The notes under the pieces are model-generated. The model saw only the letters and a list, made by a program, of their open reading frames with translations. It was not told where the DNA came from and did not search any database. A DNA stretch of 64,000 nt from Nissolia schottii (Eukaryota > Streptophyta > Magnoliopsida > Fabales > Fabaceae), in the NCBI GenBank assembly GCA_003254905.1, contig QANU01007041.1, positions 4,228-68,227 of the forward strand. Reading direction: 5' to 3'. Below, in pieces: positions 12,101 to 24,400 of this stretch. The translations under genes were made by a program, and so were the position numbers. Each line of letters begins with the position of its first letter. Positions within the stretch are counted from its first letter, which is position 1.

Positions 12101-12308
12101 GGTTAATCATGCCGACGTTGAAGCGGCGGGGGAGATCGTACATGTAGACTCGGAGAGGCGGGTCGGGTTGGCACGTGTCGGGTTCGGGCGCGGCGGATTT
12201 AAGGAGTGGGAAGAAATAGGACCGAATGTCGAGGGTGCCGATGAAAATTGAGCAGGAGATGAGGAGAACGAGCACGAAAACGAAGGAGAGAAGCACTTTT
12301 CCATACAT
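9110..12308 (-). CDS. Exostosin-family glycosyltransferase (ARAD-like)
   Basis: Four exons on the minus strand: 12308-11829, 10647-10351, 10261-10166 and 9532-9110. They join in frame to 431 residues ending IPDWWRKR. Residues about 6-25 form a single hydrophobic anchor, as in type II Golgi glycosyltransferases. The GT47/exostosin domain follows, with [15 protein letters not shown] near the start, then [16 protein letters not shown], and the family signature [19 protein letters not shown] followed by CVPVIVSD and [10 protein letters not shown]. The length and sequence agree with plant proteins annotated as probable arabinosyltransferase ARAD1/2-like; donor sugar and acceptor polymer cannot be read from sequence. 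The start is the only ATG ahead of the anchor. The 5' leader is short. The 3' untranslated region probably runs to about 8630. Intron 1 (about 1.2 kb) holds a small inverted-repeat element. Confidence 0.93.
10747..10922. mobile_element. Small MITE in intron 1 of the exostosin gene
   Basis: The left end ATACCGTGTGTACACC and the inverse complement of the right end (ATACCTTATGTACACC) match at 13 of 16 positions. Inner arms also pair: 'acagaacagagaaa' with 'tttctctgttttat'. The same TAATGTTTGTTTCTCTG phrases occur near 7060-7300, implying a second, more decayed relative. Confidence 0.55.
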
Positions 12309-12334
12309 GGTTTTTTTTTTTTTCTTGGAGGGTT

Positions 12335-12689
12335 TTGTATTTCTACAAAAGTGATTGTGTGGTGTTAACGTGTTATTTTCTTCTTCTGCTTCTGCTGCTC
12401 CTACTAATTGTGGTGATGGAAGTTAGATTCTTGGGTCTGAAATCGATTGGGGTGGCCATCTTTTCTGGTAAGCAAGGAAGAGCATTGAGCGTGCGTGTGA
12501 ATCTGTTGGTAAATGCTTTGCGTGCGAAAGTGGAATGCACGAAAATGCATTTTCTCCATGAGTGAGCTCGATTTCTGTATTAATTAGGCTAATCACCAGT
12601 TTTTTTTAATTGAGTAAATAACAATAATATTCTCTCTTAAACACTTTAACTTTAATTAAAACAAATAAATTTTTTCACATAAACTCTTT
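12335..12689. other. Upstream region of the exostosin gene
   Basis: This is the divergent side of the minus-strand exostosin gene and probably contains its promoter. It includes a T/C-rich tract next to the start codon. I could not place a convincing TATA box. Confidence 0.35.
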
Positions 12690-14480
12690 TACGCAAATAT
12701 AAATATACATAATAAAATACGTGACAGGTGTGAGTATCCCGCTTGTATACTAACAATTCCTATTAGTAATTTTACATCAAGGTGAACTGCTGACTCTTGG
12801 ATTCTGACGTCGTTGCACGGACCATAAACTCCATGTTTTGCTACGCTGCTTGGTAACCTGTAATTGTAGAAGAGGTGGGGGTGAGAACTTTGGGAAGAGT
12901 TTGAGGGGGCCGTCAGCAATATGGGACACTTTGAAAAACTATGACATGTAGATGCAATACGTAATATATAACAAACATAAAATATTTCTATAATAATAAC
13001 TAATACATAAAAGCATTTGAAAATATAATATAGTTGGGAGTTCTTTGGTCTGAGCATTATGGTTTCGCTTTATGATACATTATCCTTGATGCATTACCCA
13101 AGTACCTAGGCCATGACAGTTGGGAATACTGCCCGAGAACATAAATTCCTTATAGTTAGTCTTGGCGTACTACCCAAGTACCTAGGTCACGACAGTTGGG
13201 GATACACTCATAGATTCTTGATAGGTAGCTCTAATCTACATGATATGTGACACCGGGCATCATGGGTTGGCGCGTCCGGGCTTTACGGTGTTGCCCTTAA
13301 TCTACATTAATCTTATTCTACTTTACAATCATACAAAGTATATCAAGGTCAACGTAGGTTGTAGCTGACTTACCGTTCTATCTTAGATAAACTCTTATGA
13401 CAACAATTTTAAATACATAATCCTTTAACTGATATTGATAGCATAACATGACTTAATATCTTTAAGTGTTTTATCTTAGAAAAATAAAGGAAGACTAAGA
13501 TCTCATGCTTAGGGAGGTTCCCAAGTAAGAAATGTGCGTCACAATGATCATCTTAAGTACCAAGTCTTGTTTTCAACCATAACCTTTCCTTAACATGAGT
13601 CTTCTTCGTCATAATCTTTCTTTAATCATGATATTTTACTAAGGGTTTACCTAAATAATATAAATATTTATATCGCTTAACACTAATCATGCACATACAA
13701 CATGAATATATTTAATGCAATAAAATATGTGGTCTCATGTGATTTTAAAATAGTTTCATGATTTTTTAAAATAGCTTCGTAAAAATATCTACTTCATAAG
13801 TAAATAGTTTCTAAATAAATAATCGTAAGAAAATAACTAATTAAATAAAAGAATAACTAACTTCATAAATACATAAATAAAATAATAAATTTCACCTCCT
13901 AAGATTTTATAAAATATGCATGAATAAAATAATGTTAAAATAAATAAATAACTTTAAAAATAAATACATGGTATAGAATAGACCGTGAGGAAAGTCACTC
14001 ACTTTAACATGGCTGACCGCTAAGGAATACTAAGCCGGGAACTCCTGATAGTCTACGACACTGCTTCCCCACCAACGAAAAACGATAGGGAGAAAGAAAT
14101 AAAATATAATTGGAGCAAAAGTCTCACAAAAGTGTGACCTCTAAAGCTCTAGAGTGAATTAGCAATTTTAAACACTCACAAGAAACTTTTATGTATAAGG
14201 AGAATAGAGGAGACCCCCTTCTATAGTGTTAATTGATGTGAGACAGAATAGAGGAGACCCCCTTCTATAGTGTTAATTGATGTGAGACTAATTCCCGATG
14301 TGCTGCAACGCGCCCACACGTCGCGCTGCTGCAATGCTGGTCTTTTGACTTGCATCTCTCGTAAGACGGCCACACGTCTCGCGCGAGATGCTCTTTGCGT
14401 CTCACGCGATACGTGCCCTTTTTTTTCCTCTTCTCTTCTACAGGTTGTTACATTATTATTTTTTATAATTTTATAGATTA
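12690..14480 (-). mobile_element. LTR-retrotransposon-like fossil sequence (fragment)
   Basis: The stretch is unlike its neighbours. It has repeated phrases 'acccaagtacctagg' (about 13096 and 13171) each followed by 'acagttgggg' or a variant, a GC-rich tract at 14290-14425, and on the minus strand a leader-like phrase 'gtctcacatcaattaaca' preceding a short transcribed-looking tract. Such arrangements are typical of plant LTRs. I see no gag-pol coding region, so it would be a solo or partial LTR. Exact ends and superfamily are not determined, and the call is tentative. Confidence 0.35.
14201..14288. repeat. 44-bp exact tandem duplication
   Basis: The unit starting 'agaatagaggagaccccctt' and ending 'gatgtgagac' occurs at 14201-14244 and again, without change, at 14245-14288. 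Confidence 0.9.
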
Positions 14481-14902
14481 AAAATTTAATAAAAGTAATT
14501 TTGTAAAATATTATTAAATTTTTTAATAATTGTATAAAATAAAAATTAAACAATTATTTGAAACAAAGAAAGTAATAAGAGAATATTTTCTATGTTCTCT
14601 AATATTAGTCTCTTTTATTTTTTAAAATTAATTGATATTTAACGTTTCTTGAACGAATTGTTTTGATGAAGGAGTGAATGATGAGAACCAAAGATGACAT
14701 TCAGGTACTTGTACTATAAGAATGGGATTATTTGTTGAAAAGAAGTTCTCAAAAGGCTTTGCTTATGAGATAGAATTATATTTATGACTGTCTTTGTCTA
14801 AATTGATCGTTGTTTGACATAATTGGTGTGTAGAAATTAAACTTGGTAACAAAAACATTACTTTAGGTGCTTACCATTCCTAACATTCCACCTTTTATTT
14901 TA

Positions 14903-16147
14903 GGGTTAATTATGTTTTTGATCCCTGTAAAATTTGAAAGTTTGGTTTTAGTCCCTGCATAAAAGTTTTAGTCCCTGCAAAATTGTAAAATTAGGTTTTA
15001 GTCTCTGGGGGTGAGGGTTGACTGGGTTGACGTGGCGCGCCACGTGGGATGCCACGTGGCATAACCCCCAAAATCCAACCCAGACCCATGACCCGAACCC
15101 AATTCTGACCTGACCCGTTTTTATTTAAAAAAAAATAGAGAGAGAAACCCGTCAGCCCCCCGTGTCTCCTAACCCCCACCCCCACCCACCCCTCTCACTC
15201 GTTGCCGTCGCCGTCCAGAAGGCCCGCCGGCTTTCCGCTTGACCGGCGTGCTTGTCGCCTGCCTGCCACTGGCCCAAAGTCTAAATAAAATTAAAAAAAA
15301 AATTGAAAACAACCCCCCAGCCCTCTNNNNNNNNNNNNNNNNNNNNNNNNNNNNNNNNNNNNNNNNNNNNNNNNNNNNNNNNNNNNNNNNNNNNNNNNNN
15401 NNNNNNNNNNNNNNNNNNNNNNNNNNNNNNNNNNNNNNNNNNNNNNNNNNNNNNNNNNNNNNNNNNNNNNNNNNNNNNNNNNNNNNNNNNNNNNNNNNNN
15501 NNNNNNNNNNNNNNNNNNNNNNNNNNNNNNNNNNNNNNNNNNNNNNNNNNNNNNNNNNNNNNNNNNNNNNNNNNNNNNNNNNNNNNNNNNNNNNNNNNNN
15601 NNNNNNNNNNNNNNNNNNNNNNNNNNNNNNNNNNNNNNNNNNNNNNNNNNNNNNNNNNNNNNNNNNNNNNNNNNNNNNNNNNNNNNNNNNNNNNNNNNNN
15701 NNNNNNNNNNNNNNNNNNNNNNNNNNNNNNNNNNNNNNNNNNNNNNNNNNNNNNNNNNNNNNNNNNNNNNNNNNNNNNNNNNNNNNNNNNNNNNNNNNNN
15801 NNNNNNNNNNNNNNNNNNNNNNNNNNNNNNNNNNNNNNNNNNNNNNNNNNNGGGGGTTGGGGTGGGTGGGGGTTAGGAGACACAAGGGGGCTGACGGGTT
15901 TCTCTCTCTCGTTTTTTTTTTAAAATAAAAACGGGCTGGGTCAGAATTGGGTTCGGGTCATGGGTCTGAGTTGAGTTTTGGGTTATGCCATGTGGCGCGT
16001 TGCGGCAGCGCCACGTCAGCCTAGTCAACCCTCACCCTATCCCAGTGACTAAAACCTAACTTTACAATTTTGCAGGGACTAAAACTTTTATGCAGGGACT
16101 AAAACCAAACTTTTAAATTTTACAGGGATCAAAAACATAATTAACCC
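14903..16147. mobile_element. Foldback (MULE-like, non-autonomous) element, copy 2
   Basis: This is the same family as the element at 892-2011. The left end GGGTTAATTATGTTTTTGAT is inverted at the right end. The arms carry 'tttagtccctgc' repeats and the CCACGT-rich patch. A perfect 9-bp direct repeat TTTATTTTA flanks it (14894-14902 and 16148-16156). The inner part is GC-rich and contains the assembly gap 15327-15851. Sequence on the left of the gap (15185-15270) differs from the loop of copy 1, so the two copies carry different cargo. No transposase is visible. Confidence 0.85.
15327..15851. other. Assembly gap (525 N)
   Basis: A run of N lies inside the second foldback element, between G/C-rich inverted arms, a structure that is hard to sequence and assemble. 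Reading frames drawn across it are meaningless. Further single N occur at 27989 (within a C-run) and 38137 (within a TA-run). Confidence 1.
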
Positions 16148-16156
16148 TTTATTTTA

Positions 16157-17240
16157 TGAGTAAATGTCAAATTCAGTCATTTCTAAATCATTAACAGAAT
16201 ATTCAATTTTGACCTATCACTTTTAAACACGGGCTAAGTTAGTCATTATGTGTTTAGCCTCATAAATGCAATTAAATACATTTATAAGAGTGTAGTTAAG
16301 CATACATCAATACTATTTTCATTACTTTCCCTCCTCTTATCCCATCTCCATGTTTCTCTCTCTACCAACCCCTTTTTTTTTTCAATAGGTGGATGAGGAT
16401 GCAACGCTAGCACAAGTGGAGCAATGACCTGATGACATTATCAAAGTGGTGATAGTGGTCGCGAGACGACCAAAATGGAGCAAGCATAGATGATGCATTC
16501 AACGGGGGTTGGATGAGGAAGTGTTAGATGGTTTGGGGGAGATTGAAATATAGATTATGGGATATGAAATGAGAAATACTGATGATAACATCCTTACTGT
16601 ATTTAACAATACTTTTAAAAATGTGAGTGACTATATTTATAAAATGTGACTAATTATAGAATAATTAAATTAACCCACTTTTAAAAATGAAGAGACTAAA
16701 TTTACATTTAAATCTATAAAAATTAGTTAAAAAATTATCCTAAGACAAATATAATTTTAAATTTTATATTTTCATCTTATTCTCTAAATATATTTCTGGC
16801 CCATCATCTCTGTTTTTTCCCCCCTCAAAACGCTTACAAAATACTTGTTAATTCAATGTCCACCAAATTGAGACCTTTACTCTTATTTTATTTTCACACA
16901 ATATACACCTCCTATCAGGCAGTAATCATGCATAAAATAAATGCCAAATTGCCAAGCACATGTCCATAGTTTTGGTAGGCCCATAACCCATTGAAAGCAA
17001 TCATTTTCAAGGCCTGAAAAAGGGAAGCAACGTAGCCCAAAACGAAGAGAGGACTAGAACATACAATGTCCCCAATTTGACCACAAGTCACGAAACCCAA
17101 TCAACCAACTACCAAAATAGCGTTCATGTTCCCACTTCAACGCTGTTGAGTTGCGTTTTAGGCAAATGCGAGCGACAAAGCTACTTCCATCACCTTCCAT
17201 CACTCAGCTTCAACCCCCAGCCCCGTGTGTGTTAAGTTCA
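16157..17240. other. Intergenic upstream of the M28 peptidase gene
   Basis: No protein gene was recognised. The part 16390-16550 contains repeated 'gtggagcaatga/aatggagcaagc' phrases of unknown origin. The final ~100 bases precede the TATA box of the next gene. Confidence 0.4.
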
Positions 17241-17243
17241 CTC

Positions 17244-17250
17244 TATAAAT
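17244..17250 (+). promoter_or_regulatory. TATA box of the M28 peptidase gene
   Basis: TATAAAT lies about 100 bases upstream of the start codon at 17348, with a pyrimidine-rich leader between. Position relative to a likely transcription start near 17275 is inferred. Confidence 0.55.
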
Positions 17251-17347
17251 AAAAAGAGAGAAAGAAATCACATACTCATAGTTCCATTTTTTGTTCTTCC
17301 TTCGTTTTGTTCTGAGTCTGCATCTCGTTTTGTTTCGTTTCGGAGAC

Positions 17348-18369
17348 ATGGCTTTCGGGTTCGGGTCACCCGAAGATGTATCGGGTTTCAAATTCCTGTT
17401 CCTGGTGGTGGCCATGTACGGCATCATGTCCATGCTCGCTCATTCCGTCCTCCACATGAAGTTCATCAACCCTCTCGGAACCGATGCCCCGCTCGATCGA
17501 TTCTCAGAAGGCAGAACCGTCCAGCACATTCAAATTCTGGCTCACGAGATCGACGGTCGTCAAGTGAGTCAGAGTTTGATTTTTTTTTTCTTCTGAATTT
17601 GGAAACTCGAAATTTGACTGCGTTTGTATGAAATTGCGCTTTTTAGATGTGACATGAATCGATTTGGGATGGCTGAAACAGTGTAGGATGCAGGATATAT
17701 TAGATATAGAAATGGAATCTGTTCGTTTTGACATGTTTCTTACAGGGAAATTACTGTGTACACAGTGGACACACATACGCTTTATGATCACACGAGAATT
17801 TTATATTTCTTACCAGTGATATTAATTTGGCTGCATTTCATGGATGATGTTGACTTTTCGTGCATTTACTGATAGGTGGGACGGCCTGGCTATAATAAAG
17901 CAGCTCAGTATATTGTAGGTCAGTTGGAAGCAATAAAGGAGCGAGCTAGCTCAAATGTCAGGTTGTAAAACTAATTTTTATTTTTTTATTTTTATGTTGC
18001 AGATTTTGCAATTTTATTTTATGATTATTTTATGCACTCTCCACTTTCCTTTTCTCTATTGCTTTTTTCTTCATTTTGTTTTTAAAAGTTAATTTAATAC
18101 ACACACATTTCCAGAATCAAGTTATATAAATTTTAAAACACTGGCTATGCGTTCCTTTCTTTTTCGTAGTCTGGCTGCTTGCTTTATCTACATTTTTTTT
18201 TTCTTTTTTTAATTTTTTTTTGCAGAATTGAGATTGAAGAGACTGCTGTAAGTGGCTCCTTCAATATGCTCTTTTTAGGCTTCAACTTAGGTCTGGGATA
18301 CAGAAATCATACTAATGTTGTTATGAGGTAACTTGCCACTTAATATAGTCATTTGCATTGAACTCTTTT

Positions 18370-18409
<40 letters not shown>

Positions 18410-21400
18410 GGGAATTAGTGAGCAGCAAATTGACCTTTGGTAAATCTTGCGAATTATACCAATATACCCTCTTGTAATCAAAGTGATTTTCACTATGAAT
18501 ACACGAAGTCCTTTGTTTTTATAAAAAAGGATAAAACATCAGACAATGATGGAACCTCTCAGATTAGTGTTAGATTTTAACCTTTTTTCACTTTGGACAT
18601 GACCCTCTGTTCACCTTATTCTCCACAATGTAGTATTGTAGTAAACTATAAGAACCTTCTTTTAAATAAAATTTAAAAGTAACTAGATCCAATGTCGCAA
18701 TCAGGTTGGAAAGAATGGTCACACGGGAATCTGGTAGAATCTCAAATTTGGATTGTCACATTTTCCTTGTTAATTAATGGTCAGACTTCAGATGGTTGTT
18801 TGAAAAAATGGACTTCATGTATGAAATGTGAAAACAGCTTGAGGAACAGGGTGTGATCTGAATTTAAATCTTCTCATGATAAAAGCAATGTTGTTTTGAT
18901 GCAATATTTTCATCTACTGATTGCATTTTTTGTGTGTTTTTTTTTTTTTTTTTTTGCAAATGAAAATTTCCCTCTTGGAAATATTATCTTTTTCTATCCA
19001 CGATTTTTTTCACCGGATGGAAGCTAACACGGAATTCCCAGTACAAACTAAGTAGGTCCATTGGGGCATTCTTAGTGGTTAGAAGAATGGACAACAATAA
19101 AGTGACAAAAAAGTGGCCTTCTCATTAGTAAATAATGATACGAAATCTAAAGGTCTTTGAAATGTTGACATTTGGATTTGAACATGTATTTGAGAGCAGA
19201 TCATTTTATTGAGCCTGTAATTAATCGTTACCATACCATAAGTTACTGTACATGTAGTGCTCAAAACAAATAACAGTGCTTTGTGTTGACATGCATTTCA
19301 TTATTATTCTACTGCAGGATATCGTCTGTAGATTCGAAAGATACTGATCCATCAGTTTTAGTGAATGCGCACTTTGATAGTCCCCTTGGTTCCCCTGGTG
19401 CTGGTGACTGTGGTTCATGTGTTGGTAGGTAGCAGTTATATTTGAAATCTTCATTGAATTTGAAAGACTATGCTGGCAAATCTACATTTTTGAGTATATT
19501 AAATCTTAATGTTCATCTAATTTCCCCCTCCTTTCAGCATCATTGCTGGAAATTGCAAGACTAATTGTGGACTCTGGTTGGGCTCCCCCTCGCCCTGTTA
19601 TTTTCCTTTTTAATGGTGCTGAGGAACTTTTCATGTTGGTAGGATGTCTTATTGATAAGTGTTTCGAGCTGAGATTACATATGATCATCATTCTTTTAAT
19701 TATTTTGAGATTTTATTAATATGTTAGTTTTGTCTTGTTCTCTAGAGATGTGTAATCTTGTATATGATATTAAAGAGTTAATGTTAATGACTTGTAACAT
19801 GCTTTCACATTAAAGCTTCATCCTCTAAAAGTGGTGATATTGTGATCAGTTGGATATACCTGGACCTTTGCTAATTAGAAATTAAAAATGTTTCAGAAAG
19901 ATATTTTGGCTGCTGAACGGAAACCGATTTGTTCACAGATGTTTTATAGAAGGTTGCGGATCTTTTATAACTATGTCAGATAAATTCTACTTTTGATCAT
20001 ATTCCCTTCCAAATGGTTGTGTTTAGATTAATTATTGATATCCCCCTCCTCCTTCTCTTTCCGTCCACTGTAAAGAACACACCAGCACTCCTATCACGAC
20101 AGTATTGGCTATAGAAAATGAATGCTTATTTATATTAGATTCTACCATGTTGAAGTTTGTTAGGTGTTGCTTACTTTTGATGTATAGGGTGCACATGGGT
20201 TCATAAAGACACATAAATGGCGTGACACAATAGGAGCTTTTATAAATGTAGAGGCATCTGGGACTGGAGGACCTGGTAAATGTGATGAATATTATTTTAG
20301 GTCAAGATTAGTAGGTTACCTAGCTACATCTTCAACGTCTTCCTCTATGAGCTTATGATATATAAGCTATGTGGATCATTTTCATTGAATATATACATTT
20401 TTTTTAAAAAAAAATTAACAGATTTAGTTTGCCAATCTGGACCCAGTTCTTGGCCTTCTAATGTCTATGCAGAAGCAGCAATATACCCTATGGCTAATAG
20501 TGCAGCTCAGGTTTTGTCTTTCTCTTTAACCCCCTCCTGTATCTGTTTAATACTCTACTATGGCGTTTAGCATATTTTTATTCCCCCTTTCTGTATTTGC
20601 CAATTCAAACATGAGTTTTATATTTTAATGTGCAGGACGTATTTCCTGTTATTCCTGGGGATACAGATTACCGAATATTTTCTGAAGACTATGGGAATAT
20701 TCCTGGGCTTGACATTATCTTTCTCCTTGGTGGTTATTTTTACCATACCTCCTATGATACAGTAGATAGACTAATGTATATATCTGACCTTTTTTTGGTA
20801 GATATATTTGATTGAAATTTTAGATTATTTTTCCCTCAAACATGATGTATATTACTATGTCCCCAGACCTGGAAGCATCCAAGCACGTGGAGAGAATTTG
20901 TTCAGCATAATCAAGGCTTTTACGAATTCTTCCAAGTTACAAAACAAATATCAAAGAAATTCAAGTGAAGTTAGTGCTAGCATATTCAATAATGACCGGG
21001 CTGTTTTCTTTGATTATCTCTCTTGGTTTATGGTATGCATTGAAGGTTCTGGCAATTGCTTATGATTTGTTGATACTCCTATAAATATGATCTTACTGCT
21101 CTCATATTTAAATTATGAATTATGGAATTTCAGATATTTTATTCAAGAGGGGCTGCTGAAATTCTTCACACTATTCCTATCTTCTTGTTCCTAGTTATAT
21201 CTTTTACACATGGTAGGTCGCATTCTTGGTCAGCAACTCTCTGTGATTTTATGAAAGGTAAGTAGTTGCTGCTGATTTCTTCTTTATTAGATATATTCTC
21301 ATAGGTCTCTTTGTTGATCACTTTATATCTTTTTTTGTCTCTATTCTTGGAGAACTTAAATGAGCACATATTATCGTGTTGACTGACATTTTTGAAATTT

Positions 21401-24400
21401 GTTGGATTTGCAGGGTTTCTGTTCCATGCAGTTGGGATTATATTGGCAATTTTTGTGCCTGTTGCATTTTCGATGTTGAGATTGCTGTTTTCTTCTCAGA
21501 CGATGAATTGGTAGGTTCCTTAAAGTTAACGTAGATTGATCTGGGGATAGGTTGTGTTACTTTTTGCTTCTTGTATTTAGTGCTAGAATTTTACTTTATC
21601 ATTCATATTGTATGATGGGATAACTCGAGACTCCTTCTTGTTAATACAAATCTGCTCCAAGTGTTTGATAATAGCCTTGTAAAATCTAAAGTTTAATGAG
21701 TAGGTACCTTATTATAGCCAACTGTTCGTAATGTGGCTAGTAGAGTATGAACCGTCATGTAAAATGTAATAATTCAAGTACCTTCATGTATTTTCTGTGT
21801 TCTTGCATTAACATAGTGGAGGAAACACAGGTTTGCCCAACCATACTTGGCTTTCATGATGTTTATACCTGCCTCCCTTGTTGGTCTTTTAATTCCGAGA
21901 ATTATCTGGAGATCCTTTCCTCTTTCTCAAGATGTTTCAACTGTCAAGACATCAAAGGAGGTATTCAAACATATTGAAATATGTTTAAATTAAGTCTACT
22001 GTGATAAAAGTTTCATAGTTTTTCCTTTTTTGTTCGTTAATAAATCTGTAAACTCTGTTGTAGTTTTTGTCCGACTCATGGCACTTTGTTGATATTTTTT
22101 TTCTTCTTATTGATGCTAAACAGTGTTGTAGTTTAAGAAATATGGATAACTATATGTTTTGCAAAGCATTCGCAACTCCTGCACAAATGCACAACGCATG
22201 GGATCACTTTTTAGTAAATATTATTTGTGGGTTCATCTGAGATAGGATTTATTTTTGTGAATAATTTCAGTTTGCCTTTGAGGTGTTAGTCCAAGGCACC
22301 TAACATTCTATCTGACACTTGCAGGCACTATCTGATGAAGCAAGGTTCTGGGGAGCATTTGGATTCTATGCCCTATTAACTTTAGTGTGTACATCTAATA
22401 TATACCCAGACATTTTGATCTCTTTACAGCATGATATGATGTGTTCTCTTAAATTGTTGTATGGCTAAACTAGTTTGGTAAAAACAGGCTTATCTCTTAG
22501 CTGGATTGGGCGGAGGTTTTGTGACTTTTTTAATGTCAGCAAACATGCTTCCTGCATGGATATCCTTCCGCTTATCGGTAAAATCCTTTGGACGCCAATC
22601 ACTGAGGTTGGTTGTAATGCTTATGAAATTTTTAACTACCATGTTTGCCGTTTCTGCACACATTAAGTCTCGTCTTGCTTCATCTATGGTCTTACAAGTA
22701 TCCTTTGACTCTCTTCACGTAACAATAAAAATGACTTGTATATTCACAGCATTGATGTGCATGTTGCAAAATTCCTTTCTTTTCATTCACTTTATTTTGT
22801 CCCTCTCCAGGTCATCAATATCTTACATATTACCTCTAGTTCCATCCCTTGCCTATGCTGTTTATTTTGGTGGCTTTCTTTCCCAGTTTCTGATGGAGAA
22901 GATGGGCATGATGGGTTCTCTTCCTCCTCCATATGGTTAGTTTTTTTCTTTAAAAAAGAATATTTATGTGATCCTAGTTGTTAAATTAGTATATAACAGA
23001 CAACCTTTGTTAAGGGCTTGAATGATAATTAGACCATAGTGCTCGAATAACTAGGCTTCTGAAAATCATTTGCCTGGAAAATCTTGTTATATTGGATTGG
23101 TGATTTGATTTTCACATTATTCCTGAACATTATTTTGCATCCGAGGAATCAGATTGATCGCATAGCTGAATGTTGACTGATACCCTTTGTCATGTATTTC
23201 TGCACGTTTTCCTACATGTATATACGTTTTTTACATCTGTCTGAATAGATGTAAAATTATACTTGTTTAAAATAAAATGAAATATATACATGGGATTATC
23301 TTGCTTGAGGTGTCCTTTATAGCACATTATTTAGAAATTATGTAGATAAATTGCTATAAAATAATGCAAAGCATTTTCACTTGCAAAAGTGCTTGCTGTT
23401 GAGTGCAACTTCTAATTGCAGGTCACTTTGTTCCTGATGCTATTGTGGCTGCGCTAGTGGGACTTGTTACTGGTTGGTCCATCGGCCCTCTAATGCCCAT
23501 TTGTGGTTGTTGGTTAGCCAGGTCATCCATCTTGCGATTTTTGCTTCATCTTAGTGTGTTAGCTTTGGCGTTATCGTCTCAGTTCTTTCCTTACACCGCG
23601 TCTGCACCTAAGAGGATTGTTTTTCAGCATGCTTTCCATACTGCAGGTATTGACACCCAGCAACGATTAGTTGAAATTACAGTGTGGTGGGCTATTATAG
23701 TCATCTTGGTGCGTTCTGAAATGCTGAGGAGTTAATCTAGTGTATATAATGTGCTTATATGAGTTCCTCTACTTGTTTTCTTTTTTCCAGTATTATTTTA
23801 GTACTCAAATGTCCTTTCCGGACTTACACTTTTCTAAGTCATTTCTAACTAGTTTCTTGTGGTTTGGCAGGCACAAGTCAGATTGTGGAATCCAATTATG
23901 AATTTTCTGTGGTTGATTCCAATTCTTTACTTTTCCTTTTCAAACATGCGCCTGACTTGGCAGGGGAATTGAATATTACTTCTGAGTTTTCATTTGAATC
24001 TGCATCACTTTCTAAACGCCAAGATTGGATGGTAAGTTTCATGCCAATATTTTCTGAATTATTTTTTGGTGGGTTTTGATACAGGTTATAGGTTTATTCT
24101 CTTGAATTTCCCCTCGTTTTTAATAGTTGAACAATTATTTGATGATTTTAATCAGTAATAGAATTCACGAGTATCAATGCACTACCTGGTTGATTGGTCC
24201 TGTCTGCCATTCATCCACTTGTTTTACTTTAAATTACTTGGATTGGGATCAGCTACTTTAAGAACTATACTGTTGTCATCTCTCACACACACTCTGATTT
24301 AAAAGCAACTGCTGAGTTTTATATTTAATAGTGGTTTATATTCCTAGGGCTTGCAAGTTTAAGAAATTAATGTGAAGGCATTTTCTTTGCAGGCAATTTT

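Noticed and set aside
11871-12251. Plus-strand frame of 126 codons opposite exon 1 of the exostosin gene
   Set aside because: Shadow of a GC-rich coding exon; no homology recognised.
15169-15928. Long frames spanning the N run
   Set aside because: They exist only because N has no stop codons.
17291-17347. In-frame extension upstream of the M28 peptidase ATG
   Set aside because: The extension would start at TTG, not ATG; the first real ATG is 17348.
22607-22810. Open frame continuing through the exon 14-15 interval of the M28 peptidase
   Set aside because: It has no stop, but the inserted residues do not fit the family and splicing 22606/22811 restores both homology and phase.
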